A stretch of DNA of 40,816 nt from XYA12-FULL-58-9 sp001798605 (GTDB lineage: Bacteria > Myxococcota > XYA12-FULL-58-9). The notes below the pieces were generated by a model. That model made no database searches, had not been told where the DNA came from, and saw only the letters and a program-made list of their open reading frames with translations. Location of the stretch: NCBI GenBank assembly GCA_036736205.1, contig DAINMX010000032.1, positions 1 to 40,816 of the forward strand, in the 5' to 3' direction. How positions within the stretch are numbered: the stretch's first letter is position 1; each line of letters starts with the position of its first letter. Both the position numbers and the translations under genes were made by a program. This document shows positions 9,265 through 21,185 of the stretch, one piece after another.

Positions 9265-10506
9265 TCATAGTTTGAAAGCGAGCTTCTTGCCGGAGGTGTT
9301 GACAATGTCGATGTTGGAGAGGGAAGCGTTTGCATCACATGCAGAGAAAATGCGTTCTTGCAACTCCTCGGTGCTGCACTTGCACAGCACGTCGATCTCG
9401 AGGCTATCACCCGTGAACGCTTTCTGCTTGACCGAGGTTACACCGTTGAGATCACCGAGGAGCTTGATAAAGCCTTTGCCCTGTTTACGGAAGCTCGTCA
9501 CTCCCTTGAGCTCCACCACATAAGCCTGGCCGCGGTCAGCGGTCTTCTTGAAGGCGATTGTTGCGTCGGCCAGCAATTGGTCAAAAGTGGTGAGAACCGC
9601 GTTGATTCGCTTGCCGCGCTTGAGAGAGCCACGCATAGCACGATTGCGGGCACGCTCGAAGTCGGAGCCAAACTCTTTGTGCATCAATGTCTTGACGCTG
9701 AAAATGTCACCGGTAGCAGCATCGACACCGCGGACCACACCGCCCACCACGAGTTTGGTCGAACCCACGAGGGAATCCAAACCACCTGCCATCTCCGGGG
9801 TGACCTTGCCCATGTCCCTGAACTCAACGCGCCCTTCGATGACGATGTCTGCCCCGGCCTCGCGGGCCATCCGGGCAATACCGCCCACATCCTTGCTCCA
9901 TGCATCATAAGCCTCGACAGATTCATCGGCGGTGTCGGCCGCTTTTTCTTTGCCGCGCAGCTCGAAGCCCAGCTTGAGCAGTTCTTCCTGAATGTAGCCC
10001 GCAAACTCACCGGTTTGGGACACAGATTGCTCACCGTTGGCGGCTACGTGCACCTCCTGAATGACAACCATGAGCTTGGGATTCCCGGCAGCGGCAATTA
10101 AATCGGCGAGGCTCTTGAGCTCCGCCTTCACCTTTGACTCAAAGACGTGCGCACGAACTGTCACGTTGAGGACGTCGCCCTCTGCCTTTTCCGCGAGAAC
10201 GTCATAAGACTTAATGAAGCCCTGGGCCTTCTGTACCAACTTGTCACTGACGTTGGAGTAGAACTGATCGTTGTTGTTCTTGACGACCTCGCGCTGAACT
10301 GACGAGAAGTCGCTTTCGATGTAAATGCCCACCACTTTTTCGATTGCGCGACGTAACGCGTCGGCAACTGCAGCCTTCTTTGCGGCAACCTTGTCGCCCC
10401 CTTTGATCTGCGCTTCCCCCGATGCCTCGACAATCCCTTCTTCGACTGCAGCGAGAGGTGTGGTGAGCAACAGAACAAAGAAACAGGTCGCAAATCGAAT
10501 CCTCAT
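9265..10506 (-). CDS. Exported FlgT-N / LPP20-like protein
   Basis: This 413-residue protein starts with a clear signal peptide (residues 1-20, hydrophobic F-F-V-L-L-L-T-T-P-L-A-A). The next 90 residues (V-E-A-S-G-E-A-Q-I, then A-V-A-D-A-L-R-R-A-I-E-K-V-V-G) are typical of the FlgT N-terminal / LPP20 domain found in flagellar and other envelope proteins. A central part (about 145-290) resembles CsgG/TolB-like periplasmic alpha/beta domains, with repeated short strand-helix units and a segment A-D-I-V-I-E-G-R-V-E-F. The C-terminal 90 residues form a further FlgT-like unit (V-V-E-L-K-G-V-T-S). No flagellar genes are nearby, so a flagellar role should not be assumed. GAGGAG precedes the ATG. Confidence 0.7.
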   Translation of the reverse strand: MRIRFATCFFVLLLTTPLAAVEEGIVEASGEAQIKGGDKVAAKKAAVADALRRAIEKVVGIYIESDFSSVQREVVKNNNDQFYSNVSDKLVQKAQGFIKSYDVLAEKAEGDVLNVTVRAHVFESKVKAELKSLADLIAAAGNPKLMVVIQEVHVAANGEQSVSQTGEFAGYIQEELLKLGFELRGKEKAADTADESVEAYDAWSKDVGGIARMAREAGADIVIEGRVEFRDMGKVTPEMAGGLDSLVGSTKLVVGGVVRGVDAATGDIFSVKTLMHKEFGSDFERARNRAMRGSLKRGKRINAVLTTFDQLLADATIAFKKTADRGQAYVVELKGVTSFRKQGKGFIKLLGDLNGVTSVKQKAFTGDSLEIDVLCKCSTEELQERIFSACDANASLSNIDIVNTSGKKLAFKL

Positions 10507-10716
10507 TTGCCATCTCCTCGAGTCGCCTACATGCGCGAAGCGGTGACATTAACCGATCTCGAAGATCTTTGCCATGCCGGTTCCGCGACGAACCTTGGAC
10601 GCCAGAGGGAGATGGAAATCCCAAGAAAAGTGGAGCAAAACTGGCCACGTCAGGGAAGTCCGAATTAAAGACCACCGCAATTGCAATGGTTGGGTATGAT
10701 GCCGGAAGAGGTAGAG

Positions 10717-11436
10717 ATGAGTGATCGCCAGGGCTATCGCATCGACATGCTCAAACAGATGCACGAACTGGTTGAGCAAGCCCGCGATGCAGCCCACACC
10801 ACCACGGAAGCCCCGCACACCAAGACGCCGGGCTACAAACCCGTCGAAATTCATGGCCCACCGAATCCACGAGCGGCCGTGTCGGACGCCTTCGACAAGG
10901 CCACCGCCAACGCCCATCTCTCCCCTACCGACAACCCCGAGTTTTATCAACGTCATCGGCAGATGGGCACTCGACGAGTCGTCATGACTGAGGGGCGCGC
11001 CCACGACTACGGGGCTGCACCAAAAGATGCGAGCCGGGCCCAACAGGCCAACCAGCGGGCCATCGAACAACAGGGCACCGACACCTCTGATATCCCTACA
11101 TGGTTGCAATATGGTCTGCCCGGACGGTGGATGCGAAAAGCCGCTGCGCTGACGGAGGAGATGCGCCGGCGGCTCGAGCGCAAGCTCAAGGACAAGCGAA
11201 GAAAGCGCAAGGGCTCCGATGCAGAGGATGAACGCGACCTTGCTGAGCGAGATGAGAGGAAGAGGGAGCCGGAGCATCCCGAGGAGTTCTATCCAGAGGA
11301 CGTCCAGTCTGGAGACGGAGTCACCGTGAGAGTCGAGCATTGGGAACCCGATCGGCAACCGACCCGCACCCTCGTCAATCCGCTCAAGGAAGAGCAACCG
11401 ACCCGCACCCTCGTCAATCCGCTCAAGAAAGAATGA
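10717..11436 (+). CDS. Hypothetical charged, probably disordered protein
   Basis: No family is recognised. The 239-residue protein is rich in charged and polar residues, with a strongly basic stretch around residues 155-180 (E-E-M-R-R-R-L-E-R-K-L-K-D-K-R-R-K-R-K) that may form a helix or coiled coil, and an acidic segment after it. The C-terminus consists of two copies of a 13-residue repeat (Q-P-T-R-T-L-V-N-P-L-K), encoded by a 39-bp tandem repeat. There is no signal peptide or membrane segment. The ATG at 10717 (M-S-D-R-Q) is preferred over the in-frame TTG at 10681 because GGAAGAGG lies just upstream. A long antisense frame overlaps it but gives a low-complexity protein. It is divergent from the FlgT-like gene, with about 210 bp between. 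Confidence 0.6.
   Translation: MSDRQGYRIDMLKQMHELVEQARDAAHTTTEAPHTKTPGYKPVEIHGPPNPRAAVSDAFDKATANAHLSPTDNPEFYQRHRQMGTRRVVMTEGRAHDYGAAPKDASRAQQANQRAIEQQGTDTSDIPTWLQYGLPGRWMRKAAALTEEMRRRLERKLKDKRRKRKGSDAEDERDLAERDERKREPEHPEEFYPEDVQSGDGVTVRVEHWEPDRQPTRTLVNPLKEEQPTRTLVNPLKKE
11356..11433 (+). repeat. 39-bp tandem repeat, two units
   Basis: Units run 11356-11394 and 11395-11433 and are nearly identical. They encode the C-terminal repeat of the hypothetical protein and stop just before its stop codon. The unit length is a multiple of three, so copy number can change without a frameshift. Confidence 0.9.
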
Positions 11437-11462
11437 GACCTTTTGCTTCGCGAGGCGGCCAG

Positions 11463-11560
11463 CCAGAAGCCAGACCGAAAGCCAAGCAAACACCCCCAGA
11501 AGCCAGACCGAAAGCCAAGCAAACACCTAAAAAGCCAGATCGAAAACCACCGCATCCTGA
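11463..11560 (+). repeat. 33-bp tandem repeat, two units plus a degenerate third
   Basis: A 33-bp unit (core AGAAGCCAGACCGAAAGCC) begins at 11463 and again at 11496, with a decayed third copy from about 11529. It lies just after the stop codon of the preceding gene and upstream of the next one. Three forward frames and a reverse frame read through it as low-complexity peptide; none has a supported start, so it is treated as non-coding. Confidence 0.85.
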
Positions 11561-11667
11561 GCGGCCGGTCGACCTCTGGCTGGAGAAAACTTGAGAAAAA
11601 CACACTTCCAGGAAGTGGCCCTCGGGCCCGACCCTTGCTAAATAGGATAGGAGAGTTTGGTGTTTTG

Positions 11668-12552
11668 ATGGGTGGCTATCGGGGAAACATGAGATCGCAC
11701 AATATCGGTTTGCTAATCGTCGCCATGATGGCGGCGGATGTCGCCAACGCGGATACCCTTGCCTACGTGCGCACATCGAGTCAGCAAGATCTTGCAACCG
11801 ACCGCGCCAAGTACCACCCGCTAAATCTCCTCGACGACGATGCGGGAACCATGTGGTGTGAAGGTGCGAGTGGCATGGGCGAAGGCGAAGAGATCCGTTT
11901 TGTTTTCAAGAAGGCGCAAAAGATCGATCGCCTCGTCATTGGGCCGGCCGCAGGTACTGGACGGCTGATCAATGTGGTCAAAGTGTCGGACGGCGTAAAC
12001 AGCATTCGCATCGACCTCAGTGATGTCTATGCGGAGCGCACCCTCAAGAATCCTCTTGAGGGCTCGAATTACACGGTAACCATCCAGCAGGTTGGTGGAC
12101 CCAATGAAGGTGCGGCACTCAGCAACGATATCGCCTGCCTCTCAGAAGTACTGATGTACTACAAGAATCGTCTGTTCGGAGGACAGATCCCCACGGCGAA
12201 GCTCAAGTACAACGAATATCGCGACAAGATTCTAGGTCGTTGGGCGGGTGAGCCCCTCGGTGCCCCTGAAAGCTTCATGGTTTTCGCCATCGACGGAACA
12301 TGGGAATGGACTTTCACCCCCATGTTGGGCGGACGCAGCGAACGTCTGTCAGGTGAGTATCGATTCCGTGGCAACCGCCTTCTCATGCGACGCGGCGAGA
12401 CTGGTCGGTGGGCAGACATGGGCTTCAAACATGAGCGCATCGAGGTCGACCCGGATGAGATTGGAGCCCCCTTGGGCGACTACGACGTTCTTCACCTCAA
12501 TCGCGCTCTCGACGCAAAGCTCAAGGGCGAATACAACAACGCCGAGTTCTAG
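11668..12552 (+). CDS. Exported protein with NADase-type glycan-binding-like domain
   Basis: The 294-residue product has an N-terminal signal peptide (hydrophobic I-G-L-L-I-V-A-M-M-A-A, cleavage near A-N-A). The first mature domain (about 35-175) has the signature N-L-L-D-D-D-A-G-T-M-W-C-E-G followed by G-E-G-E-E-I-R-F-V-F, typical of the NADase-type glycan-binding / discoidin-like fold. The C-terminal part (about 190-290) is a small beta-rich domain (I-L-G-R-W, D-G-T-W-E-W-T-F, G-E-Y-R-F-R-G-N-R-L) resembling lipocalin-like stress domains. The start at 11668 has AGGAGAG about 12 bp upstream; 11689 is an alternative that gives an equally good signal peptide. The frame is open further 5-prime only through tandem repeats. 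Likely an outer or periplasmic binding protein; ligand unknown. Confidence 0.65.
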   Translation: MGGYRGNMRSHNIGLLIVAMMAADVANADTLAYVRTSSQQDLATDRAKYHPLNLLDDDAGTMWCEGASGMGEGEEIRFVFKKAQKIDRLVIGPAAGTGRLINVVKVSDGVNSIRIDLSDVYAERTLKNPLEGSNYTVTIQQVGGPNEGAALSNDIACLSEVLMYYKNRLFGGQIPTAKLKYNEYRDKILGRWAGEPLGAPESFMVFAIDGTWEWTFTPMLGGRSERLSGEYRFRGNRLLMRRGETGRWADMGFKHERIEVDPDEIGAPLGDYDVLHLNRALDAKLKGEYNNAEF

Positions 12553-12573
12553 CCAGCGTGTGATCCGCGGAAA

Positions 12574-13188
12574 TCAGTCGACGGCAACGCCCTCACCTGC
12601 GCCCAAACTGTCCGCCAAGGCGGAGCGATATCGTTTCAAGGCTTGGTGGGCGTACTCGAGTCCCCTCTTGTTATCCCCCCGCAATCCCTGTTCTACTTCG
12701 GCCATCGCTACTTCGATATCCCGCATCATCATGAGATCGCGAGTGCGCATCGCGTTCACGGCTTCCTCAAAGATGGCAAAGAACTCTTGCAGCTCGTCTC
12801 GTTTGCGCAGGGGACGCATGTCGGGATATCGACCTGAACCCAAGACACCGAGATAACGGGCAACAATGTGAAGTGGTCCGCTGATGCGGTGTGTGACAAT
12901 GAGGCCCCAGAAACCTAATCCCACGCCCATGAGAATGACCAGGACGATCAAGTAAAGCAGGAAGATCTGATCGTCGCGCATAACTTCTGCCTGCAACTGG
13001 GGATTCTGCGCAAGATCCAACAGGCGGGTGCTGGCCATGTGGGCCCGATAGAGCAGAGCCCCAGCGATGGCGGTCAACCCCACTCCAAGCGCCATGATCA
13101 GCAAGGTGTATTTCCATTGGAACCGCGAATCGACAATAGGAACGATGCGGCGACGAGGACGGGATTCTTCTGCTGACGACTGGACCAT
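12574..13188 (-). CDS. Two-TM HAMP-domain protein without an output domain
   Basis: This about 204-residue protein has two membrane helices (about 25-48 and 75-98) enclosing a periplasmic loop of only about 25 residues, then a HAMP domain (T-H-R-I-S-G-P-L-H, ending L-R-K-R-D-E-L-Q-E-F) and a C-terminal helical segment of about 65 residues rich in charged residues. HAMP domains pass signals from membrane helices to kinase, cyclase or chemoreceptor modules, but none is attached here, so it may signal through partner proteins. The ATG at 13188 follows AGGAGA; the frame also has a GTG one codon earlier. It is divergent from the gene at 13455. Similar short HAMP proteins are common in myxobacteria-like genomes, but no function is assigned here. 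Confidence 0.7.
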   Translation of the reverse strand: MVQSSAEESRPRRRIVPIVDSRFQWKYTLLIMALGVGLTAIAGALLYRAHMASTRLLDLAQNPQLQAEVMRDDQIFLLYLIVLVILMGVGLGFWGLIVTHRISGPLHIVARYLGVLGSGRYPDMRPLRKRDELQEFFAIFEEAVNAMRTRDLMMMRDIEVAMAEVEQGLRGDNKRGLEYAHQALKRYRSALADSLGAGEGVAVD

Positions 13189-13277
13189 CACACATTCTCC
13201 TCAGCAATCACAGTAGGGAAGCTCACATCAAGCGCCCGGAATCTTAGCGGAGACCCTCTGTGGGCGCAATCCCCGCA

Positions 13278-13320
13278 GGAGGCAGGGGAGGCAGGGGAGG
13301 CAGGGAGGCAGGGAGGCCAT
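13278..13320 (+). promoter_or_regulatory. G-quadruplex-capable G-tract repeat
   Basis: Four G-runs of three or four (about 13285, 13294, 13302 and 13311) are separated by identical 5-nt spacers AGGCA, which meets the usual G4 pattern. It lies in the 266-bp divergent gap between the HAMP gene and the Pro/Gln-repeat membrane protein. Short GGCCCA-type repeats follow to about 13346. A regulatory role is inference. Confidence 0.5.
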
Positions 13321-13454
13321 GAGGCCCACAGGCCCATCAGGCCCATTGACCCACCTGGTCAGGCAGCCACTGTCACTTCCACACGAACGTCCGGCGTCAA
13401 TCTCTTGACCCACAATGCCTGAACATGTTTGTTGGAGTAACAGGAGAGACACCC

Positions 13455-14042
13455 ATGACCGACGGTTCTGGCCCCAATCAACCAGGCAAATTCAGAAAAC
13501 AGCCGGCACCACAACTCGGGCAACAACCCGCGCCGTGGTACCAAAACCCAACAGCAGCACCGCAACAACCTGGGATGCCGCAACAACCTGGGATGCCGCA
13601 ACAATCTTGGATGCCGCAGCAACCTGGAATGCCGCAGCAACCTGGGATGCCGCAAGACTCACCACCCCAAGCTCAACAAGACGACAGTGAAGCCTTCGGA
13701 TTTGCGGCTGCGTCCGGCGGTGAGAAATACAACACCCAATACCTCGTCCAGAACATGTCGCGCGATCGCAAGGTCTACCAAATGGTTATCGTCGGCGGCA
13801 TCATCGCCGCAGTCCTTGGCGTGGCCATTTGGGTTCTGTTGATGCCCGAAGAAGCCCCCCCCCCGATCAAAACCAACGAACAAGTTGCACCGATCGATGC
13901 CCCAGCCAAAACCGAGGCGGCTGCCGAAGCCGCAGTCACCAAGGCGAGCGGCAGCGACAAAGCCGTCGAAGCTCATGACGAGGGTGCCGACAATGCCACC
14001 GAAGACGACAAACCCGCGACCGATGCCGCACCGGACCCATAA
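13455..14042 (+). CDS. Single-pass membrane protein with Pro-Gln-Gly-Met repeats
   Basis: The 195-residue product has a disordered N-terminal region with five tandem P-Q-Q-P-G-M units (about residues 36-65), one transmembrane helix (about 112-136, V-I-V-G-G-I-I-A-A-V-L-G-V-A-I-W-V-L-L) and an Ala/Glu/Asp-rich tail of about 55 residues. There is no signal peptide, so the repeat part is probably cytoplasmic and the acidic tail periplasmic. No enzyme motif is visible. AGGAGAG precedes the ATG at 13455; an upstream in-frame ATG at 13425 has no ribosome site. Function unknown. Confidence 0.7.
   Translation: MTDGSGPNQPGKFRKQPAPQLGQQPAPWYQNPTAAPQQPGMPQQPGMPQQSWMPQQPGMPQQPGMPQDSPPQAQQDDSEAFGFAAASGGEKYNTQYLVQNMSRDRKVYQMVIVGGIIAAVLGVAIWVLLMPEEAPPPIKTNEQVAPIDAPAKTEAAAEAAVTKASGSDKAVEAHDEGADNATEDDKPATDAAPDP
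13560..13649 (+). repeat. 18-bp tandem repeat, five units
   Basis: Five consecutive 18-bp units (CCGCAACAACCTGGGATG and variants) encode P-Q-Q-P-G-M or P-Q-Q-S-W-M. The unit length keeps the frame if copy number changes. Confidence 0.9.
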
Positions 14043-14084
14043 ACCAATTTGCAGGGGGAACTGGAATCCAGAGATGTTGGGGGG

Positions 14085-14161
14085 TGGTGGCGATGCAGGG
14101 AATTGAACCCCGGACACTGCGGTTATGAGCCGCATGCTCTAGCCAGCTGAGCTACATCGCC
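14085..14161 (-). tRNA. tRNA-Met (anticodon CAT), CCA encoded
   Basis: The minus strand folds as a complete cloverleaf: acceptor GGCGATG pairs with CATCGCC, D-arm G-C-T-C-A-G-C-T-G-G, anticodon stem TGCGG/CCGCA around loop CTCATAA, and T-arm with loop TTCAATT and one G-T pair. The 3-prime ACCA is encoded. Anticodon CAT could be elongator Met, initiator Met or lysidine-modified Ile; the paired first acceptor base (G-C) argues against initiator, and overall resemblance favours elongator Met. Confidence 0.9.
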
Positions 14162-14315
14162 TAGATCGGCGCTGTGCTTACGGTATAGTTGGGGCCGCTG
14201 TCAAGGATTCAATCACGTAACCGTCCTCGTGCATTGGCGGGTGTTCCAACCGCCGGCATTCTGAGGGATAAACCCTTCGTGACGGCCTTCCCAATAACTG
14301 CACCGTCCCTACAGC

Positions 14316-19310
<4,995 letters not shown>

Positions 19311-19399
19311 CACACATTCGTCAACGGATGTTGACAAGACAGGCCAGGAATTGTTGAACCATACTGAAATTCAAAGACAATTAGGCTGGTCCGCATGGC

Positions 19400-20143
19400 A
19401 TGAGATCTGCTAATTGTGTCAACGTGAAATACTTACGCCATGCATCCATTGTCTGGGCCATAGCTATGGCCACCACGAGTTGCATCATCGATTCAGTGCC
19501 ACTTCCCGAGCTCAAGCCCGAAGACGGCAATAAGCCAACGGCATATGGGGCAGACTCGATGATCAACACCCGTGCTCTCTACTATTCCAGCAATCCGACC
19601 ATGCTGGTGGGTGCTCCTTGGGCAGTTCCAGGGCGGGTGCTGGTGGAGGTCAGTAACCCAAATCGACAGAACTGGAAGGGCATCGCCGCAGCCACGGGCA
19701 ATGGCTCCTTCAACATGCCGGTTGAAGTTGGCGCAGGCGACACGGTGGAGCTCAGCATCATCCACAACAATGTGGTCCTGGAGAGCGTCGACGTTCACAT
19801 CGAGGCGCACTCGGTGGCGGCTGCCGAAGCGAGCGCTGATCTGGCGAGCTTGATGGATGAGGACAACACTCCTGATCCCCTAAACGGTTGGGCACGGGTT
19901 ACCGATTCCACGGCCGTAGACGGCGCTGTCATTGTGTCTCTCCCCCCCGGAACCCTGCCCTACGGCCTCACCATCGTCGTTGCCAACACCACCAGCGGTG
20001 GTGCCACGATTGCGGACACGCAACCTGACGGCAGTTTCACCGCAACCTTGGCAGGCCAATCTGGTGACATCCTCGTTCTGTTTGCGGTCGAACCCGCAAG
20101 CTCCAACGCCGGTACCCAGCCCGTTACCATTGTGGTGCCATAG
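19400..20143 (+). CDS. Putative lipoprotein, unknown function
   Basis: The product (247 residues from the ATG) has a hydrophobic segment ending in A-T-T-S-C, which resembles a lipobox, and a beta-rich, Ser/Thr/Ala-rich mature part with no recognised domain but repeated Ig-like strand patterns (G-R-V-L-V-E-V-S, D-T-V-E-L-S-I, D-G-S-F-T-A-T-L). It may be surface or periplasm exposed. A GTG at 19424 would give a shorter, better signal peptide (M-K-Y-L-R-H-A). If that start is used, the stretch at 19396-19412 (TGGCAT, then TGC at GG-N10-GC spacing) would be a candidate sigma-54 promoter, but it overlaps the ATG start, so both ideas are tentative. Confidence 0.6.
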   Translation: MRSANCVNVKYLRHASIVWAIAMATTSCIIDSVPLPELKPEDGNKPTAYGADSMINTRALYYSSNPTMLVGAPWAVPGRVLVEVSNPNRQNWKGIAAATGNGSFNMPVEVGAGDTVELSIIHNNVVLESVDVHIEAHSVAAAEASADLASLMDEDNTPDPLNGWARVTDSTAVDGAVIVSLPPGTLPYGLTIVVANTTSGGATIADTQPDGSFTATLAGQSGDILVLFAVEPASSNAGTQPVTIVVP

Positions 20144-20149
20144 AGGTCA

Positions 20150-20206
20150 GGCCCCGCGCACGAAGGCAAAAAAGCGCGAAGGCACGAAGGGCACAAGGAT
20201 CGCAGA
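20150..20206. repeat. Short intergenic GCACGAAGG-type repeat
   Basis: The 85-bp gap between the lipoprotein and the convergent zinc-ribbon gene contains repeated CGAAGGC / ACGAAGG words (CACGAAGGC, GCGAAGGCACGAAGGGCAC). It resembles the short interspersed CTTCGTGCC-type motifs seen in intergenic DNA of several bacterial phyla. No stem-loop of terminator type is visible. Confidence 0.4.
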
Positions 20207-20228
20207 ATAGACGGCAAACAGAGATTGA

Positions 20229-20525
20229 CTACTTCTTCTTAAACAAAGCCTCAAGTTTCGCCTTGGCGGCGTTGATATCCTCACCGGGATCGCGCTCGCC
20301 TTGAAATGCCGTCCACATGCCGCAGAAATTCGCCCGCTCTTTCTCAGGCACGTATTCGGCGATGGTCTCCCGGCAGTCGTTGTGGGCACCGGGGTCGTAG
20401 TATTGGCAGTTCTTGCACGAGCGCATATCGAGACGGCAGTGGGGACACTCGTTGTCCCGCATGACCTTGTCTTCCATCTCGGTTTCTTGACGGCAAGACC
20501 AACAACTAAAGGTCCAGACGGCCAT
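20229..20525 (-). CDS. Small zinc-ribbon protein
   Basis: A 98-residue protein with several Cys pairs: C-W-S-C at residues 8-11, C-P-H-C at about 27-30, C-K-N-C at about 37-40, plus single cysteines near 50 and 68. The spacing suggests one or two structural zinc sites. There is no catalytic motif, signal peptide or membrane segment. GAGGAG precedes the ATG. It starts 10 bp after the nuoB stop, so the two are co-transcribed. This zinc-ribbon type is a conserved hypothetical; a role in metal or iron-sulphur handling for the adjacent NuoB is inference only. Confidence 0.75.
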   Translation of the reverse strand: MAVWTFSCWSCRQETEMEDKVMRDNECPHCRLDMRSCKNCQYYDPGAHNDCRETIAEYVPEKERANFCGMWTAFQGERDPGEDINAAKAKLEALFKKK

Positions 20526-20535
20526 ACTTCACTCC

Positions 20536-21069
20536 TCAGGTGATGGTGATCGGCTGGCGCTCGGGACGTCCCTTTTTCCAGTTACGTCGCAACCAACCGC
20601 GCTCGCTCATGGCGATCTCTTGAATCTTCAAGATTCCTTGGGTCAACGCCTCTGGTCGGGGGGGACAGCCGGGAATGTAGACGTCAACGGGAATGATCTT
20701 GTCGACGCCCTTGACCACGGAGTAGCTCATTTGAAAAAGGCCACCGCAGTTGGCGCAGGATCCCATCGACAAGACATACTTGGGATCCGGCATCTGATCG
20801 TAAAGAAGCTTGGCCCGCTCAGCCATCTTGTAGGTCAAGGTCCCCGCGACAATCATCAAATCAGACTGACGCGGTGACGCGCGTGGAATGGCACCAAACC
20901 TGTCGACGTCGGCACGCGGACCACCAGTCTGCATGAGCTCGATGCCGCAGCACGCGAGTCCAAACAGCAAATAGAACAAGGAGCTCTTGCGGCTCCAATT
21001 CACCAGGAAGTCCACGGCGTCATCAACCTTCGTGAGGTGAACGCCACCGAGGTCTTGTTCTTTCGACAT
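20536..21069 (-). CDS. nuoB: NADH-quinone oxidoreductase subunit B
   Basis: The 177-residue product is a full-length NuoB, the complex I subunit holding the terminal [4Fe-4S] cluster N2 next to the quinone site. The four cluster cysteines are present: the adjacent pair in L-A-C-C-G-I-E-L, one in M-G-S-C-A-N-C-G and one in P-G-C-P-P-R-P-E. The start at 21069 (M-S-K-E-Q) follows GAGGAG; the 40-codon upstream extension has no support. No other nuo gene is next to it, which is unusual because nuoB normally sits between nuoA and nuoC. A zinc-ribbon gene follows in the same operon. Confidence 0.95.
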   Translation of the reverse strand: MSKEQDLGGVHLTKVDDAVDFLVNWSRKSSLFYLLFGLACCGIELMQTGGPRADVDRFGAIPRASPRQSDLMIVAGTLTYKMAERAKLLYDQMPDPKYVLSMGSCANCGGLFQMSYSVVKGVDKIIPVDVYIPGCPPRPEALTQGILKIQEIAMSERGWLRRNWKKGRPERQPITIT

Positions 21070-21185
21070 GATCAACTCCTCACTCGCGGCGACTAACATG
21101 CCCAGGGGACTGCGAGGAGTCAAGGATAGCATGTGATACTGGATCGAAATGGGTGTGGTCGAGCTTGATAACGACGCGGCTCCAC

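Noticed and set aside
10549..11526. 325-residue frame on the minus strand opposite the charged hypothetical protein
   Set aside because: Low-complexity translation built from the tandem repeats, no ribosome site, and a plausible gene lies on the other strand.
11463..11560. CRISPR-like array
   Set aside because: The 33-bp units are contiguous with no spacers, so it is a tandem repeat and not CRISPR. The same holds for 32630-32923 and 40766-40813.
19331..19365. Sigma-70 promoter (TTGACA with CATACT) before the lipoprotein
   Set aside because: The spacing of about 23 bp is too long and the -10 match is weak.
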